Positions 1 to 12,600 of a stretch of DNA of 64,000 bases are shown one piece after another; the stretch's first letter is position 1, and each line of letters begins with the position of its first letter. Origin of the DNA: Glossina fuscipes (taxonomy: Eukaryota > Arthropoda > Insecta > Diptera > Glossinidae). The position numbers were made by a program, and so were the translations under genes. The notes below the pieces were generated by a model. It did not search any database and had not been told where the DNA came from. It saw only the letters and a program-made list of their open reading frames with translations. The DNA lies in the NCBI RefSeq assembly GCF_014805625.2, contig NW_023998630.1:518411-582410 (forward strand), written 5' to 3'.

Positions 1-834
1 GTTTATGGATAAAAGATGGGCATTTTCTGATCTAGATGGACACAAGTTGAATATACGTAACACTGAAACTTACCTATTGTAAGCGTGGAATATTTACATG
101 AAATAAAACTTCAGTCTGGCGATCAACGACAAATGTGGGAGTTTATTCAAATTTTTCATAAAAGAAAGAACACTTTTCAAAATGGAGCCCCAAACAAATG
201 CTGCTTTTCCTTCGACATTGTTACAATTTTTTTAAAATAACATTTTCAAGTACAGTACACAAGGAGACGGTTCATAGATTAATTGGAAACCATATTTACT
301 GAAAAACGATATTTACTGCAAAAGTCGTTGTATTAAATAAAATTGCAAAATTTCTCGACAAAAGCAGTAGTAATCGTACTTCGCCAATCTAAGTTGGTAA
401 GAAAATTTTGGAACTGGTGAATTAATGTGTTGAACCTGGTCTTATACCGCAATTCCTACGAGCAACAAGGCTTTATATCATGGAATAGTGTAATTTTGAT
501 ATTTCGCAGTGATAATTAGCCCGCAATTGTTTTTTTAAATAAAACTTAACTGTGTTCGTATTGGACCGACGCAGCTTAATTTTTCTGATCTCACTCCGTA
601 TAAGGGTACTTACTGAGAATAAATCGAATGTTAATGCCAAAAATAGATAAATAATATTAAGAGAAAATTAATTTTTATGAGCTTCGATCACGGCTGTCCA
701 CGCTTACTACGAAAATAACAAGAAGAATCGTATTATCCAAGATGGCGCATGGTATTTAACGTTTGTTCTTATTCGGCTATAATGTTTTTACTTGGTTTTT
801 ATTAATTTTGAATAAAAATAATTTCGTTTTTATT
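1..834. other. AT-rich non-coding DNA, nothing recognised
   Basis: No open frame of note and no transposon motif on either strand. The sequence is typical AT-rich fly intergenic or intron DNA with short A and T runs. Confidence 0.6.
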
Positions 835-1012
835 CGCCTGAGTGGCTAAGTAGGCAGAGTATCTCAACCAGCAATTCAATGGTTTGTCGGTTCAAATCTC
901 AAGTCCGGCAACGTTTTCAATAAACCTGATAGCCTTAGAATGTTAGTCCTTTAGTACTTCTTTGTTGTGCTGAATGAGTTACAATAATAATAATGATAAT
1001 AATAATAAAAGT
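835..1012 (+). repeat. tRNA-derived SINE candidate
   Basis: The head resembles a tRNA with an internal RNA polymerase III promoter. An A-box-like TGGCTAAGTAGG lies at 843-854 and a B-box-like GGTTCAAATCTC at 889-900, about 35 bp apart, close to tRNA geometry. The acceptor ends do not pair well, so it is not a working tRNA gene. A body of about 80 bp with no coding potential follows, and the unit closes with an AAT-rich tail at about 981-1010, as many SINEs do. I see no clear target-site duplication. Alternatively it is a decayed tRNA pseudogene or chance. A second, weaker tRNA-like block lies at 31.2 kb. Confidence 0.45.
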
Positions 1013-3440
1013 AATGACCTTTCTTTTTTTTTAAGCGGTTGCATCGGCGTACCCTTTGAAGCATCTCTTAGTTATCTAGTTAGTTTTAGCCCTATTTTAT
1101 CCCTAAATCAAAGATAATTCATAGTTAGGTTCCTCAAAACACTTTTTATCGAATTTTGAATTTCGCTTTGAATTTGTTTTTACTTATTAAAGAAAATGTA
1201 TGTTTTCGGTTTCAGTCATTCATTCATTCGTTCATCAGTATACATAATTCTGTGCATTTATATGCATATGTGAATGCTGTAAAGAAGAAAATTTTAAATC
1301 TTCTTATGAAATTTAGCTATAAATTTCAATTGAATTATTTATGCTGTTTACAAAACTTTCTCTTGGTTCGATTTCTTTTTATTTCTAACATTTCCTTCGC
1401 TGCCAAAGAAATTACAAGTGAGCTTTTCTCGCAGCAGCACCACTAGTGGTAGAAAGCATGAATTAACATAAGTTATAGTTTACAGCAAAGGAAAACTAAA
1501 AATAAATACACAAACATTTATACCTACGTACGAACATAGTAAAGCAAATTTAAATTTATGATTTACTGCCAAGTTATGGAAAATTTACGATATTCAAAAT
1601 AAAATCCAAGGGAAAAAAAATCCGATTTAAAAATTCGGAAGATGTTGGAAAAAATAAACGACAGTTTTTAAAGAAAGCAAAATTTAAACGAATGAAAAAA
1701 TTTGAATAATTAAAAATTCGCAGAGAAAACTTACAACTAAATGTAATTACAACTTAAAAAATAAATTTGCACAATAGTCAGACCGAGACAAGGACCAAAA
1801 TCAGCTTGCTCGCTGACATAAAATTTATATGCTTACGCAGTTGACAACTGTCTGTTAACGTTCGGAAGAGTCATAGTGACGCAAGCACATAGTGTGTTTT
1901 GTGTCTTTTGTGAATACATTATTGAAGTAATTAGCCATAAGCTTGTTTAGAAATGGAAAAAGAGTTCACTGAGTTATAAACATCCTTGCATATTTTCATC
2001 ATTTTGTCATTTATGGATCAAATACAGCAACACCGCAATACGTGATCGCAATCAAGACGAAACCAAGGTCATATGTTTCTAGAATATATATCCTTAATAA
2101 AATTCGAAATTATTTTTGGCGTGTAAAAGGAGATTATCTTATCAAAACATCCGTTTAGACAGCATTTTTCCGCCTAAAATACGATGTCCACCTTTCAAAA
2201 GTTAACTTAACCTACTCTGTATGAAGAGAGCACCGCGAGCTTCCAAAATTTTGTTGCGATTATTCATCTGCGCTCTGGCCAATCATTGCTGATGTCAACC
2301 AAATCCAGTTTTTAATTAGCTTTTTTCAACACGACACAATGACGGGTTTGAATCATCCAAAATTGTTCTGAAATCTACTCGATTTCTACTCTGAGATGTT
2401 ACTAAGGACAGAATCACGATCAGATTAACGTAATACGTAGCCTCTTGTTGGCGCGGAATAGTTCAATGAATTTTATACGTTTACGTTTTAAGAAGCAAAC
2501 GAAACAAAGTCACGCCGATCCATTTACAAAAGTAAGGTTGAAGGTGATATTAGAAACCTGCAATAACTATCTTGAGTAAACGCATATTGTATTTCGGCAA
2601 TTTCAAGAGAGCCAGTCAACCCAACTTGAAAAATACTTGTATATAGGGTTGGATCAATCTGAACAATGGATTGTACGCCGTAGTTGGGATCGTGTGTATT
2701 TCTGCATTTAATCTGTGCCTGCGGAAGACATCCATAATGTAATGCGCCATAACAAGCGAAGTGTTGTTCGCTTTTTGGTAATAGTAGTGTAATACTTTAT
2801 ATTGTGTTTGACAGCTGAAAATATCTGAAAACAATTTCACACTGATCCTTAATGTGTTAGACTATTTTTTTTTTTTTTTTTTCGATGACGTGTCTAAAGA
2901 AAGCTCGAATGGATCTATTTTTCTGTGCCAAAAAGCAAAATTGAACATAAAATAGGTAACCATTCCTGCGGGTTTTGTTCCTTATAAGGTACTATTTTTT
3001 TTATATCTGTTCCGAATTATAAACTCTCATCATTCTGTTTCAAAAGAACGACAAATGATATGAAGTGCACTGTAAAACAATTCGTCGGCCGGTTTTGCTA
3101 TAAGTACATTTACTTTCACTTTTTTCTATTAACATTTACTGACTATAGAGGAGAGTTTCGAAAAATTGGCCCTCTGGAATCGAATTTCTTATTTCACTTT
3201 AGTATATCAACACGCCATTTTTCAGTGGTTTTTTAAAATCAGTCATTATATTAGCAATGATTGTATAAGTACTCTGATACAATCAATTTTCAATTGCGTT
3301 TGTCGGGCCAAAGCATGTCGGCGTAACAAATTTAAATCGATTCAGAAAATGATTTTGAATCGCTTTATCTTTTGGCGTTAAATACACCAAAAACGTTGCC
3401 GTGCTTTGTAAGTGCGGTAAGTGTTTCGGACGCTTTAGAA
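1013..3440. other. Non-coding DNA, nothing recognised
   Basis: AT-rich sequence with a T18 run at 2865-2882. Short open frames at 1156-1446 and 2616-2840 have no family motif, and the first encodes a low-complexity hydrophobic peptide. Confidence 0.5.
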
Positions 3441-3444
3441 TCTG

Positions 3445-3650
3445 TCATTCAACCTATATCAAACTGTAAGGAGATGAATGTTAACAAACAGTGTTTATCG
3501 CGCTGCATGAAGCTACAGAAATATTTAAGATGGCTAGGCGTGAAAACGCAGCAAGATTTGAAACAATTCGAATTGAAGACGACGAATTTTCTACCTCACT
3601 TTGATTACCACTTATTCAGACCGGTGCAGTCAGATTTAGCACATCAGTAG
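3445..3650 (+). pseudogene. mariner transposase relic, C-terminal part
   Basis: The frame ending at 3650 contains FDYHLFRPVQSDLA near 3600-3641. This matches the block carrying the third catalytic aspartate of mariner transposases, usually APSDYHLFRS followed by a short helix. Upstream in the same frame, MNVNKQCLSRCMKLQ is compatible with the stretch after the conserved glycine-threonine motif. The HDN motif of the second aspartate is not visible, and no N-terminal helix-turn-helix is seen, so this is a small decayed fragment. Mariners move by cut-and-paste into TA sites, and this copy cannot encode enzyme. The identification rests mainly on the DYHLF block and is moderate. Confidence 0.5.
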
Positions 3651-6600
3651 GCCACAAAATAATAAAGTATATTAATATGTCAATAGAGAAATTTCTACCA
3701 CGAGGTCTTTCGTAAATTACAAATACAGAGATAAAACATCACAGGTAATGATCGATTATTCAATTCGATTATTAAACTTTGGAACAAGTATATTTTAAGT
3801 AAATTTGAATTATATCAGGAAGAAATTATTTATACACCTAACAACTTTTGCACGAGTGTCAAGGGCAACAAATAAAGAATTGTGTTCGGGAAATGTTATA
3901 GAGTGTAATAGTGTAATAGTGAAATGCTTTTTCTTAAACTTTTTGTGATTAAATTTTGATGCTCGAAAAGAGCACACAAACATACGAGAAATTTTAAAAA
4001 TCATATAAGTCAAATGAACACGTTTCTTATTAATAATAACATTTACTTGATGTTTGGTGTAAGCAAGCATTTTGCTGAGCATGTTTTTTGAAAGCTGATG
4101 GCAATCTTATTGCGGCTTCACTAGTTTGATGCGTTTTCATTTATTAATAATAATTCGTTAGGTGTAGGGCAGCCAAGTCGCACAATTCGTCATATTCACA
4201 TCTTATAACAGCTCGATATGCAATGTTATTTGCCGGATGACATATTGCAATCTTGTTGAGGCTCACGTACATGAGGCTACGTAAGTTTTACATGCGTACA
4301 AATAACTTGAAGCGGAATAAGTTTAAAAGTCAAGGATGGAAATAAATCAATTAATTTTAGGAAACAAAATGATTTTATTTCTACAAATACTTTAATATTG
4401 AAACAGATTAAAATTCAGCTACAAACGATATGCCCCTCTAACAAAGAGAACTAAGTTAATCCTCTTACCACAGTTAGAGATTATATACATTGCTAACAAA
4501 TTAATGTGAATGTTAAACAAAAAAAAATTTAGTAATAAAGTTGATTGTTCAATTTATGTAATTCCACGCGATCTTAATAAAGATGTCCGTACGGTTGCTC
4601 AAACAACAAATAGAAAAGTTGTATTTAGTACGGAGCATATAAGAATGTCAGAGCCCTTTATTAATTGTAAGCGTGTTAATACGCGAATCAAAATCATTTT
4701 CGTGTTGAATGTTTCATATGGCCATGAAAAATAGTTACAGATAATTTTAAATCGATATCTATTTAAGCCAGTATGTGGCTGATTACAATACTTATGAGCC
4801 TACGTTTTACTTTATTTGGTTCTCTCTCTGCAACAATTGGAGATGATACATTCCAATGATTACATTGACCGAGAAAGTTATGCCATTAGAGAAAATCTGT
4901 GAACTTATTGAAAGCTTTGATACGCACTTCTGCTTGTTACGAACCCAAAGCCCAACATCTTTAATCGTTGTAAAAACTGATTTTCTACGACAGAAATTCC
5001 AAGCCAAGATGATACATATTGAATTTTATATATATATATCTGCATTTTACATGTGATTAGCTATTGCCTACTTAATGTCCATTTTATGATGATTATGGAC
5101 GATTTCACGAGGGAACTTAATTTTTGCCTTTTTAAATTTCAATCAAGGTTTAACAAGCTGCTTATTGCAGTAAACAGTAGCTAAAATAAAAATAATTATT
5201 ATTATTGCATATCTACATAAACGTATAAATTTGTTGGCAAAATGCAATAATCACGAAAATCTAAATCAAACATAGGCAATAAAAACAAATAAACTATCTC
5301 AATGATCTAAATATGCAGATATATGCATAAACGTAGAGTAACTAACGCGTGTATACACACACACACACACATCGGCATGGAAAATTTCCATAATGCATAT
5401 GTAATTAGCAAAAAAGAAAACAAATATTAAATATGAACAAAGTAGGAAATATCTATTTGTAGTGTGTGCGATAATCTACGTGCACTGCGTGCGTTCATGT
5501 ATTTGTACGCTTATGCTCTCAATAATACACATGAATAATCAAAAAATATAAACAATTGACAGCCATGGCAATTAACGCAAAAACATAAACAATATATGCC
5601 AACAACTATTAATGTATTTTTTCATTTTTTTTCAATGCTTTTTTTGTAGATTTTTCAGATTATTATGAAAAACATTCTAATTTTCTGTTTTGCAAGATTA
5701 TTTTCGCAAAACAACAAAAAAATGGCACAAATTGTAACATAAAAATCATTGAAATGTTAAAATGAAAATCCAGAAATAATGACAAGAGCATAAATTAATG
5801 TGGAAAAAGGAAAGTTAACATCAAAACAATTAATATTTAAATATTAATATTGAAGTTAGATTAAAGATAATGCTTTATTTGAATAGTTTAATAATACTAA
5901 ATAAATAGTAAGCGTGGTTCATACACAAATATATGAGACCACCGATCTCGGAAGATTGGACGTAATATGGACATCCCCCTGCTCAAACTCCTTAGTGATT
6001 TGCATATATGAATTTTTAAAGAGATTTGCTACGAAAGCAAAAACATAAGTAACTCTATTCTAATCACTAAAGGTTTTGTTATGCGGTTTGGAGTAAAGGT
6101 GAATATTCCATCATTAGCAACAAATATTTTTACAGAACAGCGAAAAGAGACGACTTTTCTACGTGACTTTACCTCATTCGTTTTCGATATTGCATTCTGT
6201 GATAAAAACATGCTACTTTACGAATCTGGTTTGCATCGGCAACCTCCACAAAACTTATTCTCATGTCGTTGCTCATTGTATTTGCTTAAGAGACCTTGAC
6301 ATTTGGGTGCAACACACTTTTTTTTTTGTGCCTATTCATTGACTTCAAGCTAAACATGAAATCGTTATAAATAGAAGAAGAAGAATATATATGTTCTTGC
6401 ACTTGCTACATCCTCAAAATTGTAACCCTGCAATGTATACCTATATATTAAGTTACTTTAATTTAAAATGAATTAAGACTAACTTAATATATCCTTAAAA
6501 CGCAAATTAATAAATTATTAATTATATTTTATATGTATATTATAACAATTGAATTAAATTTAATAAATGTAGGATTTCTGGCAACTCTAAAATCAATTGG

Positions 6601-7170
6601 TTGTACTATTTAAGTGTCGCAATGCATTAAACAACAGATGAGAAAACGGATGTGTTTTGCAATTTAAGAAAGAGAAACATTTACGCTTTGTATCAGGATG
6701 AATAAAGGCGCGGTACGGTTACGACCAAAATCAGCAGAAACTATAACCAAGGTGAATGCAGCAGCATTAGTTTCAATAGTTTGAACAACTTCAAACTATG
6801 CAATTTAATGTATTAAAGTATCTTAACAATCTCCGAAACAAATTGGTGCCTTACACATACATGATAGTTACTGGATTAACACAATTATCGTATATCAATT
6901 AATTGTGCACCTACTTAGGGTTCTTAATTGCTACATTATTACTCTTCAACTTTTTTGATTTAATTGTACTTCATTTTCTGCTGACGGTTTTCTAAATTGC
7001 TCAATTTAAGTCGTTTTGGGTATTGTTTGCATTGTTTGCTTGATTGCGCGTTTTTGTAGTGTGAAACTGTGTTTCCGATGCAGAGATACAACCTTGTCAA
7101 GAATAGTACGGGGGCTATAGATATGTAATTTGTTAGTTACCTCGCTCGCTGTTGATCGCCTCGCTCACAC
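3651..7170. other. Non-coding AT-rich DNA with short repeats
   Basis: No recognisable gene. It includes an AC dinucleotide tract at 5355-5370. The frame at 6081-6299 (72 codons) has fairly balanced composition but no motif I know. Confidence 0.5.
5353..5371. repeat. (AC)n microsatellite
   Basis: About eight uninterrupted AC units. Confidence 0.9.
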
Positions 7171-7179
7171 AAAATCTGC

Positions 7180-7790
7180 TTGGACCACAGGCGGATGCTC
7201 TTATGGATTCCTCTAAAGGTTTACGGTATCCCGAAAGGATGGTTGTGTAAGATTGGCAAGGAGCTAGCGTATTTGGTTGTAAAGTTCCGCAGTACAAGAC
7301 TTCATTTGATAAATTTATTACTTGGACTTATCGGAATGGTTCGGAATGACAAGGCGTGCGCATGGAGTGTGGCGTGCGTCCCGTCCCCAACGGCCACTCA
7401 TAAAACGCATGCTTCGGCCCACGAACTTATTCATGTCAAAGTTCTTTCCTCGAATGAGAAAGTCAATGTTACATTGCCTCCTCACTGTTCGTGCTGTCTG
7501 CGTCCCTTATCGGTGACAAATAAAGCTTTACATATAAGCGCGCCGGAGACAAATCCAGAACTTGATAAACCTATTTTTAATAAGAACCCAAACATTACTC
7601 AAATTTCCAAAGCGAACGCTAACGTTAGGGAGTAACCCACCACACATCAGTTACACAGATGCGGCAAAAATCACTACTCTTACTGGTCCTGATACGCCTA
7701 ATTCTCCAAAAAACAAATATAAAAAAGCTTCCTCTTCTCTTAACTTTTCTTCTTTAGCTCATACATATGGTTCATTTTTGCCGATCTAAA
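7180..7790 (+). pseudogene. LINE ORF1-like segment (tentative)
   Basis: An open frame of about 151 codons (7180-7635) is followed by an overlapping frame to 7789 containing YTDAAK and a Ser/Lys-rich stretch. This region has more G+C and fewer stops than its surroundings, and it sits just upstream of the endonuclease block, where ORF1 (a nucleic-acid-binding Gag-like protein) belongs. A Cys cluster, CSCC, is present, but I do not see a proper CCHC knuckle array. The ORF1 assignment is therefore by position, not by domain. It could instead be another decayed coding sequence that happens to adjoin the LINE. Confidence 0.4.
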
Positions 7791-8077
7791 ACTTCTGCAC
7801 TTATCGCTTTCGTCGATCGCGTTTTAAATCTCGTGTTAGATTGTTATGAACTATTTGGAAAAAGCCGCATCGGTTAACTTAAGCCGGATTAGCATCTTCA
7901 AATTATCGACAACTCAACTATACCGTCTTCTAAAATTCTAGCGCCCACAGCCAGTCTTGACACTATGTTGAATAAATTATTGTGATCAGAAGGGTATTTA
8001 ATAAAGAAATTCACTCCGGGAGACAAAACCCGAAGTAAAATCTCTGTAATCCTGCAGCCGGCTACAGAAAACTGAAT

Positions 8078-8480
8078 ATGTCGTTAGATTCATTATCTAT
8101 CATTTATCAAAATATTAGGCGTCTAAATTCTAAAATACGTTCTAATTACCAGACTTAAATTGGTGCTAGATTTGCCTGCAAGGTTTTTCTTGAAACCTGT
8201 TTGAAACCGGACCTTCAATCGTCTGACATGTTTCTATATAACTTCCATATTTTCAGTAGGGATAGAGTAGATCGAACAGGGGGTGGTGTTTCTATTTTAC
8301 TTGCTTGAACTTATGACCCCGCCGGATGCTGAATTCGTTTCCATGAGTGAGGAATTGGTTAATAAGAGTATGCTGATTACTTTCTCGTACATTTCTTCAA
8401 ACAGTGCTGTTTCTATTTACATGAAATGTGCTGCTCTAACTCGTTAAAGCGTCCAAATTTACGGATATAGTAATAATGTC
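8078..8480 (+). pseudogene. LINE AP-endonuclease domain relic
   Basis: Starting at the ATG at 8078, the frame reads LSIIYQNIRRLNSKIRS, the typical first strand of AP-like endonucleases in insect LINEs (usual form YQNVRGLNSK). A stop follows. Further on, FLETCLKPDL corresponds to the TETWL block with its catalytic glutamate, and DRVDRTGGGVSILL matches the R-x-GGGV block. After a frame change, SMLITFSYISSNSAVSIYMK fits the SYIPP block. Similarity fades near 8480 at the block equivalent to GDFN. The endonuclease would nick target DNA for priming. Stops and frame changes show it is inactive. Confidence 0.75.
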
Positions 8481-9449
8481 AAGGAGGAGCTTGATGATAG
8501 GGGATAGAAAGGAAAGGAGAAATCAAGATTAGGCAGAGATAGAAAGAAAAGATTTTTTTGCAGAAAAGCCTTTTACTTGGGTGAAAGCATGTTTAAATAA
8601 AATGAGAAACTTCATAGAAGCTCCACTTTACTGTTGTAGCAGAAATGTCTATAAGTGCGCATAAAGTCAATGGGATTTTGAATATATACGAAACGCGTTA
8701 TCTTACTACCATATTGCGTAATGGTGCGTTGACTTGCAGTACTTAATATTAATAAAATAATTCTGCAAATATCAAAATAAATTCTTATAATTAAAGAATT
8801 CTTACACAATAAACTCAGATCGATATTGTACTTGAAATAATTCAGAACAAGAATTGAAAAGCTAAGCTTCCATTTAAAGTTTATGGATATATAATGAATC
8901 ATCGTACTTTTCGAATATTTCTAAGGAGATTTTTAATTTGCTGATACTTTTCAATAAATAATTAAAGGTCATAATATTTCAGGTCGGATAAAATTTAAAT
9001 TTTATGATAAAATGAAGCTAATCGTACTTGTGAACAAAGTTCTTTTCCAAAATGGCCGGCGTTTAAGAAGAGGACGATTGAATGTTAATTTGCATAAAAA
9101 TAAAAATTATAAGCAAATCCTGAAATTTTGATGATTATGGAAGACTTTACTCTGGAGATCCACTAATTAAACGTAACTGCTTGTCCCGTACGCATATGTA
9201 ATAGTCAATACGGTAAAAAAGGAAACAAACAGAGGCAGATTCCACAGCAGAGAGTTGAAACATCTTGTCATAGTACAGTGACGTGTCAGGGCAAAAGTAA
9301 ATTTATTTCATTTAATGCTATGTAATGATTTGATAAGGTTCTTAACTTAACTAGTTTATAAGAATAAGAAAAATAAATTTTTCAAACGGTATTTAAAGAG
9401 TGAATCTGCGTACGGTAAATATTCGGGGCTAAATGTTATTGCAGATACA

Positions 9450-10290
9450 TACAAAAGACAAAAGTAGCCCATCCTATTATTCCTAAATACTTGTTTAAGT
9501 TTGTTAACTCTAAGAAAAATATGTCCTTAGTTAATTCATTAATGTCGCGCAATGACACTGTTACCTGTGATGATCGTGAAATTGCAAATCTCTCTGGAAA
9601 TTTCCTTCAACGTAACCTTGTTACTGATAGCTATGCGTTTGTATGTAATTTCCCGTCCCTTACAAATAATGTTACAAACATTGTTATTTCTCAATAGAAT
9701 ATGTTTTAGGGTTTGAGTTCGTTAAAACAAAGCTGCACGCCTGCATCTGATGGCATCGCGTCATGCAATCTTATATCTTTCTTTGTGAACTTGTGTCTTT
9801 CCGCTATTGTGGAAAAGATGCTTATTGTTTCCGCTGTGTAAGAGTCGAAATAAGCAACTAGTTGAGAATCGTCAAACTGAATAGCCTACCTAACCTTTTT
9901 GAAAGAATTGCCACTAAACAACTAGTATACACTATTAAAACTCCTATCTCTCCGTTTCAGCAGGCCTTCCTTAAGGGCAGATCATATGTTACGAACCTGG
10001 TAGGATTTAGCTCGCTTGTTTTCAAGCCGTTTTCGTGCGCCTCACAAACGGAGTGCGTATATGCGGATTTTATTTAGGTGTTTGATAGAGTTAATCATAA
10101 ATTACTCCTCTTTAAACTCCAATCGCCTGGATTCTCCGCGCATTTATTGGATTGGATATCCAAGAATAGATTCTTTAGAACTTTTTTCAATTTTGCCTCA
10201 TCTGACGAATTGCCTGTGATGTCATAAGCCCCGCACGGCAGTCACTTTGCATCTTGCTTTTTTATTTCTTTAAATACATGATCTTCTTTG
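9450..10290 (+). pseudogene. LINE reverse transcriptase relic (N-terminal part)
   Basis: The frame near 9486-9697 contains KYLFKFVNSKKN and then DDREIANLSGNFLQ, the linker and RT-0 region of insect LINEs. The frame at 9862-10077 has VKLNSLPNLFERI (the RPISxLxxxPKLFE block), SPFQQAFLKGRSYVTNL (the QHGF.KGRST block) and ECVYADFI (RT motif A, normally DFSKAFD). Further decayed sequence to about 10280 resembles the GVPQGSHxGPLLF block. A convincing FADD catalytic box is not seen, although a degraded candidate lies near 10275-10290. There are several stops and frameshifts. Confidence 0.75.
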
Positions 10291-11157
10291 ATGATTAGAT
10301 TCAAATTAGTTTGCATAGTTGTGTATACACTATAAAGGTACTATCCCCGAAAATTTTCTACTTGCTCTCCGGCAATCGGTGGTTGAAATGTTTGTAAACA
10401 AGTTGAAATAATTATAAGTAAATAAGTGAATTGCCTAATGTATTTATGAGTATGAGTATGAGTATGAGAGTAAGAGAAATTTATGTTAAAGAATCATAAG
10501 AAAGATATATCTTAACTGCGTTTGGTTATTTCATTTTCTCTAGCCAATAATACGATGCAGTCTCTTGATTTGTTTTGTATTATTCTAATAATGAACATAT
10601 GCGAATATGACTTTGGTAATTGTTGTTGGATGATAGGCTGATGCGAGAAACTCGTGAAAGGTATGGGATCGGGGGAATTCCAAATCACTGGATCCTGGAT
10701 ATCTTGATTGTTCGTCAAACTTTATTCTTGTTCTTCGATTCGTGTTCACTTCTTCAAGAAATTAATTTCATTTGAGATGCCGCTTATTTCAACTCAGATC
10801 TGCCTTCTTAATTCAAGGCTGTCTGTTGCTCTGCAATATCGTATACGTGTATGTATATATTTATATACATCTATTTATTGGTTTGCTTTCATACCTGCGG
10901 CAGCACATCCACATTTTAAAAGCACAGTCGCACCCAACCGGCAACTCGAAATGGTTAATTTAAAATTTTTTGTACTGGCATGCACATAGAGCGAAAACAG
11001 CAAGGACAACGATAATTGTTTCCCTTTACCCCGTCGAAAAGATGAATATATACTGGCTTTTTTCATTAGCCGCCTCTATTAAAATGAAATTAACGCATGA
11101 TTTTCAATTTTAATACCTAAACCGCGCTCGCATCTACCAACCATGGTTAAAATACAA
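10291..11157. other. Non-coding DNA, nothing recognised
   Basis: Apart from the short TATGAG tract, only short overlapping open frames on both strands (10.5-11.07 kb), none with a motif. Confidence 0.5.
10445..10468. repeat. (TATGAG)4 microsatellite
   Basis: Four consecutive TATGAG units. Confidence 0.85.
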
Positions 11158-11660
11158 AAAAAAAAAAGCAAAAACGCTTTAGTTGGGCAGAGACTATTAT
11201 TGAAGACCCTACATCACTTCATAATTTTTCTATTTACTTTCATGACAAAATGGAGTAATTTATACCTCATTTCTATGTAAAATTATACTTTTGATAAGAT
11301 ACCTTCATGGGGCGCGTGATATGGAGTAACGTAGGCCAAAAATTAGCAAAATTACTTTTCTTCCCAAATGCCTTACTATATTTTATCTGTTCTCGTCATA
11401 AACTACTACTAGCTAGACCATTTTAGCATATAAAAGCTTATTTTTCATGAGGAACCTCAATCAAACGTAGTCAGAGTTTGCTACGTTTAAGTTTTAGGTC
11501 TAATTGCATTTATGAAGCAGTTTTCTTGGCCTATAAACTTCTTGAAAGAAATTGACCTAATACAGCCGCTGTTTCGTTATATGTGGAGTGGTCCTAAAAG
11601 TTTCCTAAACCATTTTAGCAATTTAACAATGGGGTTTGTCTTTGAGCCAAAATATGTCCA
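11158..11660 (+). repeat. Dispersed repeat, copy 1 (partner at 36.7 kb)
   Basis: The start (an A-run, then AAAAACGCTTTAGTTGGGCA) closely resembles the segment at 36.72-36.77 kb (AAAAACATTCTAGTCGGGCA). Patchy similarity continues for a few hundred bases, including related ACCCTAC or ACTTTAC and ACGT-GGCC blocks. No coding potential. Repeats beginning with a TCGGGCA block are common in fly genomes. The class cannot be settled by eye. Confidence 0.4.
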
Positions 11661-12600
11661 TGCGCCAGTGTAAATCGTCACACCACAGACACACAAGCTT
11701 AAATCGATTGAATAACGATCGGTGTAATAAAAGTAGATCTATCTTACGTCTTTTTGGTTGTTAGCTACGTCCGCACAAGCTTAACACAATCTGTACCATA
11801 AATAGTGTAGGGTATAATTATAGTTATGCCTTCCATTCTTCGCTATCCAGGCTGTTATGCTGCAAAATTTGCAAGAATAACAACAAAACACCATACCTAA
11901 CTGTTGTGCGGTATACAATTTGTGTATTTATCGGGGTTGGTTGAATGTTATTATTCCTATTTTTTTGCGTAAAACCAATATCACTACGGCAACTCTCGTA
12001 AGACGTATGCGGGGATATTTAAACACGTTTGCATTTGATGCGATTTTAATTTGATGTTTTCACATAATCATGACATTGTTGTTGTTACTGCTGTTCGTTA
12101 CACTGCATCAGTTATTGGTTATATTTTCTGTCGCACATTTAAGCCAGTCTCTATTTCTATTTTCTATTTCGAAGTTTGATTTGATATATTAAACTCCTGC
12201 GTACCTCAATGAATATACTGTTTGTTTCATATAGTTAATTGTTCGATAACAAAATTTTAGTATACCCAAATATATATTTTAGTACCTAATATTTACATAA
12301 ACCACAGTCATGCAGCCATTCAACGTTAATGTACGTATAAATTATACTTTTGGTGTGGGGATCTACTCATATATACGATACATGTTAAACAAAAATTCAA
12401 AATGTCATTAAATCACTTTATCCTCATTTTTTTAGGCCCATATAATGGAACATATTAAATCTGGTTAAAATCAACCAATTGTAATTATTTCTATATAAAC
12501 AGAATAGAACGGAACTGATTGCATCATATACGACGAATGCAAACAAATTTGCATCTTGTTTTGTTAATCTTGTCGTTGTATAAACGAGAGTGGACTAATT
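11661..12600. other. Non-coding DNA, nothing recognised
   Basis: AT-rich with no open frame or repeat motif that I can assign. Confidence 0.5.

Larger units (their letters stand above)
7180..10290 (+). mobile_element. Decayed Jockey/CR1-like LINE
   Basis: Three blocks occur in the order expected of a non-LTR retrotransposon: an ORF1-like frame, an AP-type endonuclease start, and a reverse transcriptase start. They are separated by about 1 kb (8480-9450) with no coding similarity, either an insertion or decayed sequence. The RT breaks off after the block equivalent to the GxPQGS motif near 10.21-10.28 kb, and no RT thumb or 3' tail is visible. Such elements copy themselves by target-primed reverse transcription, and this copy is dead. 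The motif FKFVNSKK at 9.49 kb also appears on the minus strand at 63.5 kb, which suggests one LINE family in the window. Confidence 0.75.

Noticed and set aside
1951..2100. ATG followed by MEKEF, resembling the start of Himar-type transposases
   Set aside because: The frame stops at once and no mariner block follows on either strand.
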